From contig DFCS01000017.1 of NCBI GenBank assembly GCA_002367105.1, forward strand, positions 12,516 to 76,515: 64,000 nt of DNA, written 5' to 3'. The notes under the pieces are model-generated. The model saw only the letters and a program-made list of their open reading frames with translations. It searched no databases and was not told the origin of the DNA. The stretch is from Hungatella sp. UBA3048. Lineage in GTDB: Bacteria; Bacillota; Clostridia; Lachnospirales; Lachnospiraceae. Shown here piece after piece: positions 44,829 to 54,262 of this stretch. Numbering within the stretch: position 1 is the stretch's first letter; every line of letters starts with the position of its first letter. A program made the position numbers and the translations under genes.

Positions 44829-45403
44829 TGAGGGGATACCATAAAAGAGGTATCCCTGATTTTTTAGAAAGGGAAAAATGGATGAAAGAGAAAACTCAAA
44901 TAGAAAGAATTACGGATTTGATGAGAAAGCCTGAAATCAAGAAGAGAATAGGAATTGTTCATCTTCAAATGGTGAAAGACAGTAAAAGCTTATGTGGATT
45001 ATCACCGTTTTCAAGTCCACAAAAGGCAGTGGATATGATGAAACCTTTGTTTGAACTGTCGGATCGAGAGATGTTTGCCATTCTGTCACTGAATGTAAAA
45101 TTAGAACCAATGGCAGTGGAGATTGTGGCAGTGGGGGGAATTAGTACGTGTATTGTGGATGTAAGAAATATTTTTAAGCATGCACTTCTTAACAATGCTT
45201 CCTATGTGATCTGTTTCCACAACCATTTATCTGGAGATCCGGAGCCAAGCCATGAAGATCATATGATTACAGGAAGAATTCGGGAAAGCGGTAAATTGCT
45301 TGGCATTCCGTTGATTGACCACCTTATAATAGGTGAGTTTGGTTTTTATAGTTTCCAAGAATCAGGTTTAGTAGAACAGTGTGATTCTAATAATGTAGCC
45401 TGA
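44825..45403 (+). CDS. radC: RadC-family JAB/MPN protein
   Basis: This 192-residue protein has the RadC-type JAB1/MPN metal site HNHLSGDPEPSHED (near residues 138-151: His-x-His ... Ser-x2-Asp). Members are abundant on mobile elements and lie near recombination genes; a direct repair function is disputed. The N-terminal helix-hairpin-helix part of chromosomal RadC is missing, as in other element-borne copies. It overlaps the upstream small gene by four bases. Confidence 0.85.
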   Translation: MMRGYHKRGIPDFLEREKWMKEKTQIERITDLMRKPEIKKRIGIVHLQMVKDSKSLCGLSPFSSPQKAVDMMKPLFELSDREMFAILSLNVKLEPMAVEIVAVGGISTCIVDVRNIFKHALLNNASYVICFHNHLSGDPEPSHEDHMITGRIRESGKLLGIPLIDHLIIGEFGFYSFQESGLVEQCDSNNVA

Positions 45404-45465
45404 GAGGGAAATCTCAAAAAAATAATAAGAGAGCAAAATGCTTTCTTAAAAAGTAGGAGGTATCT

Positions 45466-46395
45466 ATGTCCAAAAAAATTCCAACAGCAGATTTAACTCA
45501 TGAAGTGTGGCTTCGATTAAGAAAGACAGGGATTGGAGGCTCAGATGCAGGAGCAATCTGCGGTCTAAATCCCTATGTGAGTCCGATGAGTGTTTATTAT
45601 GAAAAGACAAGCTTAGAGACAGAAGATTTTGATAATGAATCTATGAGACAAGGGCGGGATCTGGAAGATTATGTCGCCCGACGTTTTATGGAAGAAACAG
45701 GTTTGAAGGTACGCCGCTCTAATGTCATGTATCAGAGCGAGGTATATCCGTTTATGCTGGCTAATGTAGACCGCTTAATATCTGGAGAAAATATGGGATT
45801 GGAATGTAAAACGGCAAGCGCATACAGTGCAGATAAATGGGCGGGAGATTCCGTACCAGCTCATTATGAACTCCAGTGTCATCACTACATGAGCGTGACT
45901 GGAGCGAAAGCGTGGTATCTGGCTGTCGTGATACTTGGAAAGGAGTTTAAGTTTAAAAGAATCGACAGGGATGAGGAGCTGATACAAAATCTTATTACTA
46001 TAGAGCAGGACTTCTGGGAGAATCATGTTTTAACCCGAAATATGCCTGATCCTGATGGCAGTGGCATTTCAAATGAAGTGATTAACCGTTATTTTCCTTC
46101 AGCTGTTAAAAAGTCTATCCCTCTTTCCGCTAACTTAAATGAACAGCTTAAAAGGCGAGAAGAAATTATTCATCTGACAAATAAACTAACACAGGAGCAG
46201 AATCAGATTGAACAGCGGATCAAGCTTTATATGGGAGAATATGAAATGGCATTTAATGAGAATTACAGAGTTACTTGGAGTAATGTGGATACGGTCAGGA
46301 TCGATAGCAAGCGGTTAAAGGAGGAACGTCCGGATCTTTACCGGAATTTTGCAAAAAGTAGCCAGTCCAGGCGTTTTACCGTAAAGGTTGCTTAA
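45466..46395 (+). CDS. YqaJ-family viral recombinase/exonuclease
   Basis: This 309-residue protein belongs to the lambda Exo-like YqaJ family: TGIGGSDAGAICGLNPY near residue 25, an Asp at MLANVDRLI (near residue 104) and LECKTAS (near residue 114) form the PD-(D/E)xK site. It would degrade one strand of double-stranded DNA ends to produce 3' single strands. The recT gene 78 bases downstream is its expected annealing partner, as in phage Exo-Bet and SPP1-type pairs. The ATG follows AGGAGG. Confidence 0.9.
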   Translation: MSKKIPTADLTHEVWLRLRKTGIGGSDAGAICGLNPYVSPMSVYYEKTSLETEDFDNESMRQGRDLEDYVARRFMEETGLKVRRSNVMYQSEVYPFMLANVDRLISGENMGLECKTASAYSADKWAGDSVPAHYELQCHHYMSVTGAKAWYLAVVILGKEFKFKRIDRDEELIQNLITIEQDFWENHVLTRNMPDPDGSGISNEVINRYFPSAVKKSIPLSANLNEQLKRREEIIHLTNKLTQEQNQIEQRIKLYMGEYEMAFNENYRVTWSNVDTVRIDSKRLKEERPDLYRNFAKSSQSRRFTVKVA

Positions 46396-46473
46396 ACAAT
46401 GCTAATTTAGTTTTTGGAACATTAGAGAGGGACCATCTTACGGAAAGCAGGATGGTTCTGTTTTAGTGAAGGA

Positions 46474-47283
46474 GTGATATATATGGCAGATGTAAAGCAG
46501 GAGTTGGAGAAAAGGGCGGCAGGAAGTGGAGGACAATCCGTAAAATTGACAAAAAACATGACAATTGTTGACATGGTAAAGGCATTGGAGCCAGAAATCA
46601 AGCGAGCACTTCCCAGTATACTTACACCGGAAAGATTTTCTCGTATGGCATTGTCAGCAATTAACAATACTCCTAAGTTGGGGGAATGTACTCCTATGAG
46701 TTTTATTGCGGCATTGATGAATGCTGCACAACTTGGACTAGAACCTAATACACCACTGGGACAGGCATATCTGATTCCCTATAAAAACAAGGGTGTGCTA
46801 GAGTGCCAATTCCAGTTGGGATATCGGGGATTGATAGACTTAGCATATCGTAACGACCGGATGCAGAGCATTGAGGCGCAGGTGGTCTATGACAATGATG
46901 AATTTTCCTATGAACTGGGACTTCATCCGTCTTTGATACATCGTCCAACTTTTGATGAGCCGGGAGAAATCCGGGCTTTTTATGCTATATTCAGGCTAGA
47001 TAACGGTGGTTTTCGATTTGAGGTTATGAGTAAGAACTATGTTGACTCTTATGCCATGCGCTATTCAAAAGCATTTACTTCAGATTTCAGTCCCTGGAAA
47101 AATAATTACGAGGGAATGGCAAAAAAGACTGTGATTAAACAACTTCTCAAGTATGCTCCCATCAAGTCTGATTTTCAAAAAGCCATTACTCTGGATGAGA
47201 CAGTAAAAACGCAGCTATCTGTTGACATGAGTGAGGTTCAAAATGAAGAATTTATGGAAGGTGATAATTCTACGATAGTTTAG
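46474..47283 (+). CDS. recT: RecT single-strand annealing protein
   Basis: This 269-residue RecT-family recombinase is recognised from PEIKRALPSILTPERFSRMALSAI, PNTPLGQAYLIPY, FQLGYRGLIDLAYR and FSPWKNNYEGMAKKTVIKQLLKYAP, which are family hallmarks. It anneals complementary single strands made by the upstream exonuclease. In a mobilizable element it could repair or circularise incoming single-stranded DNA or promote cargo exchange. The ATG has an AAGGAGTG site. Confidence 0.93.
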   Translation: MIYMADVKQELEKRAAGSGGQSVKLTKNMTIVDMVKALEPEIKRALPSILTPERFSRMALSAINNTPKLGECTPMSFIAALMNAAQLGLEPNTPLGQAYLIPYKNKGVLECQFQLGYRGLIDLAYRNDRMQSIEAQVVYDNDEFSYELGLHPSLIHRPTFDEPGEIRAFYAIFRLDNGGFRFEVMSKNYVDSYAMRYSKAFTSDFSPWKNNYEGMAKKTVIKQLLKYAPIKSDFQKAITLDETVKTQLSVDMSEVQNEEFMEGDNSTIV

Positions 47284-47400
47284 CAGGTAAGGATAAGATA
47301 GGCGGCTGAAAAAAGTTGGTAATAAGAAAAAGGTTAAAATATGTAAAGGAGCATATCTGACAGTAGGCTTCTTTTTATTTACATAAAAACAGGAGAAAAT

Positions 47401-48345
47401 ATGGAGGAAGAACAAATGAGTTACAATCAATTTTTGGAAGAAATAAGGGTGGCAGTACAGGAGATATTAGGGAGAGGTTATGATATTCAGATTCAGCAGA
47501 TCAGAAAAAATAATGGCGTCTTGCTGGATGGACTGATTATTGGGAAAGCAAAAAACAGTGTTGCACCTACCATTTATTTAAATTCCTATTATATGGACTA
47601 CTCTCAGGGAAAATCAATAGATAAGATTTTGGAAGACATTATGTTCATATATAAGGAAAATTCGGATGTGAACCTTGGAGAAATGAAAAAGCTTTTGGAC
47701 TTTAGCAATTTGAAAGATAGGGTTGCTTTTAAACTAATACAGAAGGAAAAAAATCAGGAACTCTTGAAGGAAATACCATATTTTGAATTTTTGGATCTGG
47801 CAGTAGTGTTTTATCTTCTTTTGGATGAAAATCACAGAGGGCAGATGACAGCATTGATTCATAATTCCCATATGGAACAGTGGGGATTAACTATAAAGGA
47901 GTTAAGTTGTTTTGCCAAGAAAAATACTCCTGTCCTGTTGCCACCTGAGATTCGAACAATGGAGGAGGTAATAAGAGATATATTTACAAAGCAGTTAAGC
48001 GAGTTCAGTGATGATTTGTTTGAGGACTTGTTTGGAATGGATCAGAGCAATCCCTCTATTTATGTGCTTTCAAATAAAAACCAGATCAATGGTGCAGTAT
48101 GTATTTTATATGAAGACTTATTGAAACATTTTGCTGAAGAACAGAAATCGGATATAATTATTTTACCATCGAGTGTGCATGAAACCTTGTTAATTCTGGA
48201 CCGAGAGAATCTGAAGTATGAAGAACTGAAAGAAATGGTTAGTCAGATCAATCAAAGTGAAGTACCGGAAGAAGATATGTTATCTAATAGCATATACCGC
48301 TATGAAAGAAACATGGAACATATTGTCATTGTTAAGGTAGAGTAA
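47401..48345 (+). CDS. DUF5688-like protein
   Basis: This 314-residue protein resembles DUF5688 proteins found widely in Lachnospiraceae, often on mobile elements. The opening (SYNQFLEEIRVAVQEILG, KNNGVLLDGLIIG) and the C-terminal LPSSVHETLLIL are the clearest similarities, recalled from general knowledge. No catalytic motif is visible, and its function is unknown. It follows recT by 117 bases and has a CAGGAG ribosome site; the next 250 bases are without a gene. Confidence 0.65.
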   Translation: MEEEQMSYNQFLEEIRVAVQEILGRGYDIQIQQIRKNNGVLLDGLIIGKAKNSVAPTIYLNSYYMDYSQGKSIDKILEDIMFIYKENSDVNLGEMKKLLDFSNLKDRVAFKLIQKEKNQELLKEIPYFEFLDLAVVFYLLLDENHRGQMTALIHNSHMEQWGLTIKELSCFAKKNTPVLLPPEIRTMEEVIRDIFTKQLSEFSDDLFEDLFGMDQSNPSIYVLSNKNQINGAVCILYEDLLKHFAEEQKSDIIILPSSVHETLLILDRENLKYEELKEMVSQINQSEVPEEDMLSNSIYRYERNMEHIVIVKVE

Positions 48346-48595
48346 AATGATTATAGAAGTCGTTTTATCCGATTTATTAGATTTAAGGACTATACAAAAA
48401 AAGATGAGTAAAGAATTGAATTAGTGGTAAGAGCCATGTATAATAGTGGCACAAAAGAATTCTTTATAGGAAATTTTCTATTCATAAAAAGGCTTCAATT
48501 TTATGGAGTAATAATTGGAGCCTTTATAATGTATGAGGAATGATGAAGAAATTATGAGCTGTTACAATAAGAACATTTAAGGCAGGAGCATAAAA

Positions 48596-50464
48596 GTGAA
48601 GGATAATAAAGCAAAAGAAAGCATCCAGAAGACCGTTTTCATAAACTTTATATTAGAAGAATTGGAAAAGAAAGGAATAGATATAACAAAGGATGATTAC
48701 AACCAAAAATCAGCATTTAAAGAGCTTGAACATGAGTTTGTAATGGAGGAAGGAGTATTGATACCAAAAGCATGGTGGATAGAGAAGAACATTGTTGGTC
48801 AAGATCGTTTAAAAAAAATTTATGGAAAGTATACTCTAGGGATTACGCATAGTTTTTCTGCTTTAGAATTAAATGATAGTATTTGGATTAGGGATCTCGT
48901 AGATACGTTAGATAATGATGAATGGGATGAATTTGAAATAGAAAGATATTTTTATCGAAAAGAAGAAGATGGATGCGGACTTGTGTGTCGGTTACAAAAG
49001 TTGGGAATTGATTTACAAAGGTTTCCAAATGACGGAGAAAAAGTGAAATTATTATTTTTTCTATGCTGTTTTGAGAAACAACGTCGTATTAAAATGATAC
49101 CATTTCTTTCTAATCCAACTCTTGAAAATGTTGACAATGGAATTATAGGTGGCATTACAAGAAATGGTGCATTAATATCAGAAATTAAAATCAATATCCA
49201 AAAGGAAATCACTAATAGGTATATAAAAGACTCAAAAGACAAGTTGAAAAATATTTCATACCAATGGCAGAATATAATTGAGCAAGTATTGTATAAGTTG
49301 GATTTAGATGTGGGAGGGTGGAATGAAAAAGATTTGGAACGTATTGATTTACAACTCCAGTTTGTTCAATCTATGTTTCTAAGTAATAAAATTATACAAT
49401 ATAAGGATACTTTATTAGAAACGTTTTATTTAAAAATATTGCAGCATGAGAATCTTGGTCGAGAAAACGATATTATAGATATTCAAGAAGTAGACAGAGA
49501 AGGAGATGATCCAGATGCAAGTTGGGTTAATCAATATAAAAAAATGTTGAACCAGGTGGTGAATGAAGGAGAAATAAAAGAATTTATTAAAGATAATAGA
49601 AAAAAGCTGGCAAACATGGTTTTTCGCAAAAAAACATCAAGTAATGATTTAAAAAAATTTGATGGGGCCTCAAATAAGATTGATTTTTACCTGGGAATGT
49701 TAGAAGATAATACGCTATGGAAAAGAGAAGATGGGATTCCGGTGTTAATAATTATAAGTTGTATTCAGGAAATTATTGAATTAAATAAAAACGAAAAGGT
49801 TAAAAATCAGTTTTATCGATATAAAACGGAAGATTTGAGGACCTTGAATACTGAATTATATCGGGGTAAGGAGGCATACGCAAAAAGTCAGATTGCATGG
49901 GTTGAAAAAGTTCGATACCGCTATAATAGTAATTTGGGAAAAAGGGACAGAGCTAGAATTACATATAAAATCATAACTCATTTGGACAATCTTATAATAA
50001 AGATTTACGAAAGCAACAGTTTGGAGGATATGCAGGTTCTGCATTCATATTTGTTGATGCTTGTGCATGCTATTGTGGATGATAATGAGGTGATTGAAAA
50101 GAAGTTCACATGGTTTTCTGATATTGCAACTAGAGAGTGTGTAGGGTATAAATTAATTGCTGATGATCAAATAAAACAGTTTTTTATTGGGATATTGGGT
50201 ACGATGCCTTATTTTGATAATTTGGCAGAGCAGACAGGTGATTTTATTAAAGAGGTAGAGAAAGGAAGTCGTAAGGGAGAAAAGTATTGGCCGTTTGAAA
50301 TAACAACAATACCATATTTAGACAGACTAGAAGGTTATTTGTACGTTACAGTTGATTCTATTCAAAAAATTATTGTTTTAAGAAAATTGAAGCTCACATC
50401 ATCGGAAAACATAAGACTTATATTATATTCGGCAGGATATTCTATTGGTTTTTGTCTGGAGTAA
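48596..50464 (+). CDS. Large unknown protein (622 aa)
   Basis: I do not recognise this protein. It starts at a GTG after GGCAGGAG. It is charged and mostly helical without membrane segments; residues about 290-345 and 400-470 look like coiled or repeat helices, and the hydrophobic C-terminal (ENIRLILYSAGYSIGF) may pack in a core. It stands alone, flanked by 250 bases upstream and a structured non-coding region downstream, as cargo genes often do. No nuclease, ATPase or methylase motif was found by eye. Confidence 0.65.
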   Translation: MKDNKAKESIQKTVFINFILEELEKKGIDITKDDYNQKSAFKELEHEFVMEEGVLIPKAWWIEKNIVGQDRLKKIYGKYTLGITHSFSALELNDSIWIRDLVDTLDNDEWDEFEIERYFYRKEEDGCGLVCRLQKLGIDLQRFPNDGEKVKLLFFLCCFEKQRRIKMIPFLSNPTLENVDNGIIGGITRNGALISEIKINIQKEITNRYIKDSKDKLKNISYQWQNIIEQVLYKLDLDVGGWNEKDLERIDLQLQFVQSMFLSNKIIQYKDTLLETFYLKILQHENLGRENDIIDIQEVDREGDDPDASWVNQYKKMLNQVVNEGEIKEFIKDNRKKLANMVFRKKTSSNDLKKFDGASNKIDFYLGMLEDNTLWKREDGIPVLIIISCIQEIIELNKNEKVKNQFYRYKTEDLRTLNTELYRGKEAYAKSQIAWVEKVRYRYNSNLGKRDRARITYKIITHLDNLIIKIYESNSLEDMQVLHSYLLMLVHAIVDDNEVIEKKFTWFSDIATRECVGYKLIADDQIKQFFIGILGTMPYFDNLAEQTGDFIKEVEKGSRKGEKYWPFEITTIPYLDRLEGYLYVTVDSIQKIIVLRKLKLTSSENIRLILYSAGYSIGFCLE

Positions 50465-50487
50465 AAATATTGCTTATGTGACTAAAT

Positions 50488-50742
50488 GCAAATGGCGACA
50501 TCCAACGGTCGCTTTTGCGGAGCTAATCGGCCGAACGGCGGTAACGAACGGCCATTTAAAATTAGATGTTCTGCGTAGCAGACCTTCTCATTGGTCTGCT
50601 TAATTAACATCGATAATAAAGGGATTGTGGAGTCAATAGGACGCTTTGCGTCGGCTTTAGCCCTTGCTATTGACGCCATAATTTCTTTATTATACCCGAC
50701 CGTTAGCAACGCATCTTCGGCCGCCAGCTATCGCAAATTGCA
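50488..50742. ncRNA. Highly structured non-coding segment (candidate RNA or foldback element)
   Basis: About 255 bases fold into nested perfect or near-perfect helices: an outer stem (50,488-50,500 with 50,731-50,742, 10 of 12), AACGGTC/GACCGTT (50,504-50,510 with 50,698-50,704), GATGTT-GCAGACC/GGTCTGC-AACATC (50,565-50,611), ATAATAAAG-ATTGTGG-GTCAATAG paired to 50,667-50,693, and small inner hairpins GACGC/GCGTC and GGCT/AGCC. It is richer in GC than its surroundings. The strand is unknown. It could be a structured RNA, a miniature foldback transposable element or a replication/recombination site. Confidence 0.55.
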
Positions 50743-50744
50743 AC

Positions 50745-50814
50745 TAAAGAGGGCATCTTTATGATTCATCGTTAATTTACAAATTAATGATAGATTATAA
50801 AGATGCCCTCTTTA
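50745..50814. terminator. Long perfect inverted repeat, probable bidirectional terminator
   Basis: TAAAGAGGGCATCTTTAT (50,745-50,762) pairs exactly with ATAAAGATGCCCTCTTTA (50,797-50,814); the loop itself is partly palindromic. It immediately follows the structured segment. The interval from here to 51,105 has no gene; a short ACCCACA/TGTGGGT repeat (50,986 and 51,063) lies in the leader of the next gene. Confidence 0.65.
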
Positions 50815-51105
50815 TTGATATATCTAAAGTTTAATTGCTATTTTCCATTTTAACTTATGCTTTGTAAGAATAAGTTAAAACTTTACATTTTTGTGGTTTT
50901 CGATTAAATCAAAATTCTGGTACCATCGCATATGTAGCAAGGTTAAGGCAAAAAGGATTTCTAATCTGCTTTTTTATATAAACCCACAAAAAGCAGAAAA
51001 AGGAAAGAAATTTCTTAAATAACAGCCTTTTACCACAAAAAACCAAGAATAAAAATTATTTCTGTGGGTTTTGGCAGAAATAATTTCTCAAAGGAGGAAA
51101 AGCAG

Positions 51106-51759
51106 ATGGGCAATATACCAGTATTTAGAAATCATGGCTATAATGAAATACAAAGTCAGATAATGCGTCAGACGTCTATGCAGGAGGCAGAAGAACGCTT
51201 ATGGTTCCAAAATGAATCGGCAAGAATTGAATTGCAGAAGCAGGCGGAACTTTCGACAATAAAGGTGTATGAAAGCGAGCATAAAGCAAAGGTCTGCGCT
51301 GATGTTGCAACGAGGAGAGAATTTTTGTGCACAAAAATCCTTGTTGGAAAGGACGGCACTGTAAGTCTTAATAAAGAACTGTTTGGTGCTGATGCAAAAG
51401 GGAAACTTCCGATAAAAATTTTGCAGGCGAAGAAGTTGATGGCTATGGGAAGTAGGCATGGCTCTGGCATTCTTATTATTCAGGTAGAAAGTAATATAGG
51501 TCTGGAGTGCGATTTGATTTTTAGTCCAGACCATCTGGAGAATCGGTTTATTAACAGGCAATTTGATAAAAGGGGAATCTCTTTCGGCTTTGGCTTGAAA
51601 AAAGAACTTGAGGTTAGAAGAGAACTGATTCTTCACCTGTTACGCGAAGCTGAGGTAATAGAAATTCCTGTAAAACATGGCTGGTATCAGGAACAAGGGG
51701 TGTGGCAATATGCTTTTCCTGAGAGTACAACTTGGAAAGAGGTGTTAGCATGGATGTGA
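51106..51759 (+). CDS. Element-associated protein of unknown function
   Basis: This 217-residue protein starts at the ATG after AAAGGAGG; an upstream in-frame start has no ribosome site. It opens with a helical, Gln/Glu-rich part (residues about 10-60) and ends with a segment resembling the C-terminus of element helicase-like proteins (KHGWYQEQGVWQYAFPESTTWKEV). It overlaps the next gene by ten bases. It is probably the first gene of the ATPase-Xis-Int module and specific to this element class. The exact family is not recognised. Confidence 0.65.
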   Translation: MGNIPVFRNHGYNEIQSQIMRQTSMQEAEERLWFQNESARIELQKQAELSTIKVYESEHKAKVCADVATRREFLCTKILVGKDGTVSLNKELFGADAKGKLPIKILQAKKLMAMGSRHGSGILIIQVESNIGLECDLIFSPDHLENRFINRQFDKRGISFGFGLKKELEVRRELILHLLREAEVIEIPVKHGWYQEQGVWQYAFPESTTWKEVLAWM

Positions 51760-52940
51760 AAGATGTATTTAGTACATATATTCAAGAGTTATATACAAGG
51801 TATGAAAAAGAAGAGGGGGATAAAGCTATGATTACTAAAATCGCTTTTCTTATTTATCCGATTTTAAAAGAGATGGGATTCGGTAGTACTGGTTCGGTTG
51901 CTCTTGTGACAAATACAGAAAATGCAAGAAAAATAGTAATGCGTGATTTAAGTGGGCTATCGGAATACAGTTTATATCCAATTACAATTTCGCCGAAAGA
52001 GATTAAGCGACTCATGAATGATGCGGAATATGAACTACTAGCTTTTGCATATGTAAGAGGTTCAAACAGCATAAGTAATCTTGAAATGCTGAAGGCAGCG
52101 TGCCATGCTGAAGCGATTCCAGACCATAAGTTCACAGCGTTGCCAATAATTACTTTTTGTGGGGGGATTCCAGATGATGCCAAAGACCTTTTAACTGGAC
52201 AGATAAGTATTCAACCGAAAGCAGACGCCATACTTGCAGGAGTTCACAATAATGACTGCGGAGTAAATTTCTCGAGGATGATAATAGAATTTGTTTGCTG
52301 CAATTGGGCTGCATTGCAAATGGGGATAAGCAGATTGTCAGAGGACAGCTCCTTCCAAAGGACAGAGCTTGATAATCCAGGGGTGGGTATGTTTTTTATC
52401 GCAGAAAAACTGTTAGAAGTGTTTCTAGAGTGCAACAAATATTCTCCTGAAGAAAGAGAGATGCTTGCTTTGCAATGGCAAAGTTCTTTGAAGAGTATTG
52501 TAAATGAGTGGCAGATTATTTCGGATGGCTTGCCATGGCTGGAGGTTCTATGTAATATGATTCGCGGTGCGAACACAAAAGTTTCAGGAATCCTTGACCG
52601 AAATCAGGTGAGTGCTTGTGAAATAGTTAACGTTGAGACAAAGCCGCTATACGATGATCATTATTATTATTTGTCCAGCAATATTTTTGATGAACTCTGT
52701 TTGCCAATTACTGAGTCGATAAGTCTGAAACAAATAAAGGGGTTATTGAACGAATCAGGAATTTTGATAGGAGAGGGAAGGGAAAGGCAATACCTAACGG
52801 TAAAAGTACCTGTTATCACGGAATATGGTACGATTCTATATCCAAGAAAGATTCGATTGTGTAGGGAGTGGCTTGATCCTGTCGGCGAATTGACCTGGAA
52901 AGAAATAATAGAGGCTAATGTAGAAAGTGAGGAAGATTAA
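51750..52940 (+). CDS. Unknown protein of the ATPase-integrase module
   Basis: This 396-residue protein is not recognised. The ATG at 51,750 with AAAGAGGTG lies inside the end of the previous gene. It has alternating helix-strand character with a Gly-rich LPIITFCGGIPDDAKDL near residue 140, similar in style to mobile-element replication/transfer proteins that lack visible Walker motifs. It may form a complex with the products on either side, since the three genes overlap or abut. Confidence 0.6.
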   Translation: MDVKDVFSTYIQELYTRYEKEEGDKAMITKIAFLIYPILKEMGFGSTGSVALVTNTENARKIVMRDLSGLSEYSLYPITISPKEIKRLMNDAEYELLAFAYVRGSNSISNLEMLKAACHAEAIPDHKFTALPIITFCGGIPDDAKDLLTGQISIQPKADAILAGVHNNDCGVNFSRMIIEFVCCNWAALQMGISRLSEDSSFQRTELDNPGVGMFFIAEKLLEVFLECNKYSPEEREMLALQWQSSLKSIVNEWQIISDGLPWLEVLCNMIRGANTKVSGILDRNQVSACEIVNVETKPLYDDHYYYLSSNIFDELCLPITESISLKQIKGLLNESGILIGEGRERQYLTVKVPVITEYGTILYPRKIRLCREWLDPVGELTWKEIIEANVESEED

Positions 52941-52941
52941 T

Positions 52942-53967
52942 ATGATAACACCAACACTGGGACATGTATTAGGATTAAATAAAAATATTAAGTTATCTCC
53001 GTCTGCTTTAAATCAACATATTCTTATTACTGGGAAATCGGGAAGTGGAAAGACTGTGGCGCTAAAAAAGATAGAGGAAGGTATTGCGTTACAGGGCGGG
53101 CGCGTTCTGGTATTGAATTTTAGCGGAACACATGATTCGTTGCAGGATAAGAGTGGAGTAAAATTCATCAACGCACGTACAGATGGAATTCCCTTATCGT
53201 TATTCTCTCCTGTAATTCGTTCGGATGGGAACAGGGAAGATGCCGACGATATTTGTGAAGCAGTAGTTGACGTGTTTTCAAATCTAGGGAAATTTGGAAG
53301 CAACCAGAAACGTATTCTTTCAAGGGCCTGTTATAAAGCAATAGAAAATCGTATGCTTTGGGATAATGATATGGATTGCTTGTATGCTTTTCTTGAAGAG
53401 AGCGATGATGATGGAAGCCAGGGAATTATCGACAAATTCTGGAATGTGTTGAGAAAAGGGAAGTTTATAGAAAACGGTACATTATGGGAAAAAGAAACGA
53501 TTACCGTAATAGACCTTTCAGAATTTAATTTATCATCACAAGTGCAGCTTGCCGAAATGGTCATTGCAATTCTGTGGCGTCAGCATAGAATTAACGGAAA
53601 GCAGGCAGAGGAACCCGTATGGCTTGTTTGTGATGAATTCCAATCTCTGAATTTAAAAGAAGGGTCTGTGCTAACGCAAATTCTTCGTGAAGGCAGAAAG
53701 TTTAAGCTATCTCTTCTGATGGCTACGCAGACGCTATCATCATTTGATGTCGGCTGTCGTGCTATTCTGCAGCAAGCTGGGACGAAGCTCTATTTTCGCC
53801 CATCCGAAAGTGATGTTCGAAAGGTATCAAAGGATATTCCGGGTATTCAACAGGAGAAAGTACAGCAGTTACTTCATGGTTTAACAGTTGGTGAATGCGT
53901 TGCTATAGGAGAATTCCTGATTGGAACTCTCAGTGTGGAAAAGGTTTTAAAACTATCTTTTCGTTAG
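52942..53967 (+). CDS. HerA/FtsK-like P-loop ATPase
   Basis: This 341-residue ATPase has Walker A ITGKSGSGKT (near residue 30), Walker B VWLVCDEFQSL (near residue 232), a sensor-like ILREGRKFKLSLLMATQ and an arginine-finger region, the pattern of HerA/DUF87-type DNA translocases. On mobilizable elements such proteins may act as coupling or segregation motors. The start ATG at 52,942 follows the previous stop by one base, with GAGGAAG as ribosome site. The xis gene starts 24 bases downstream. Confidence 0.82.
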   Translation: MITPTLGHVLGLNKNIKLSPSALNQHILITGKSGSGKTVALKKIEEGIALQGGRVLVLNFSGTHDSLQDKSGVKFINARTDGIPLSLFSPVIRSDGNREDADDICEAVVDVFSNLGKFGSNQKRILSRACYKAIENRMLWDNDMDCLYAFLEESDDDGSQGIIDKFWNVLRKGKFIENGTLWEKETITVIDLSEFNLSSQVQLAEMVIAILWRQHRINGKQAEEPVWLVCDEFQSLNLKEGSVLTQILREGRKFKLSLLMATQTLSSFDVGCRAILQQAGTKLYFRPSESDVRKVSKDIPGIQQEKVQQLLHGLTVGECVAIGEFLIGTLSVEKVLKLSFR

Positions 53968-53991
53968 AGGATATGGTAAGGAGGAATCACT

Positions 53992-54189
53992 ATGAAAGTG
54001 GAAGTGCCATTGTGGGAAAAATCTAATTTAACGCTGGAGGAGGCTGCACTTTATTCCGGAATTGGACAGGCTAAACTAAGAGAATTGACCAATGACGAAA
54101 AGTGTCCGTTTGTTCTCTGGAATGGCTCTAAACGGTTGCTAAAACGCCGAAAGTTGGATGAATATACCGATAAGGCGTATTCGCTCTAA
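53992..54189 (+). CDS. xis: Excisionase (Tn916 Xis-like)
   Basis: This 65-residue protein resembles Tn916 Xis: VPLWEKSNLTLEEAALYSGIG at the start, a winged-helix with KLRELTNDEKCPFVLWNG and the KLDEYTDK end. It would bend the attachment sites and direct the integrase toward excision. It has an AAGGAGG ribosome site and is followed by int after 73 bases. Confidence 0.88.
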   Translation: MKVEVPLWEKSNLTLEEAALYSGIGQAKLRELTNDEKCPFVLWNGSKRLLKRRKLDEYTDKAYSL

Positions 54190-54262
54190 AGTCAAGGAGT
54201 CATATGGTAATATGAAAATTGCCTTATGGCTCCTCTTTATAAAAAGAAAGGGGATTAGTTAC

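Noticed and set aside
50482..50709. 75-aa minus-strand frame
   Set aside because: It is fully explained by the multi-helix non-coding segment; no ribosome site is visible. It would be reconsidered if many intact homologues exist.
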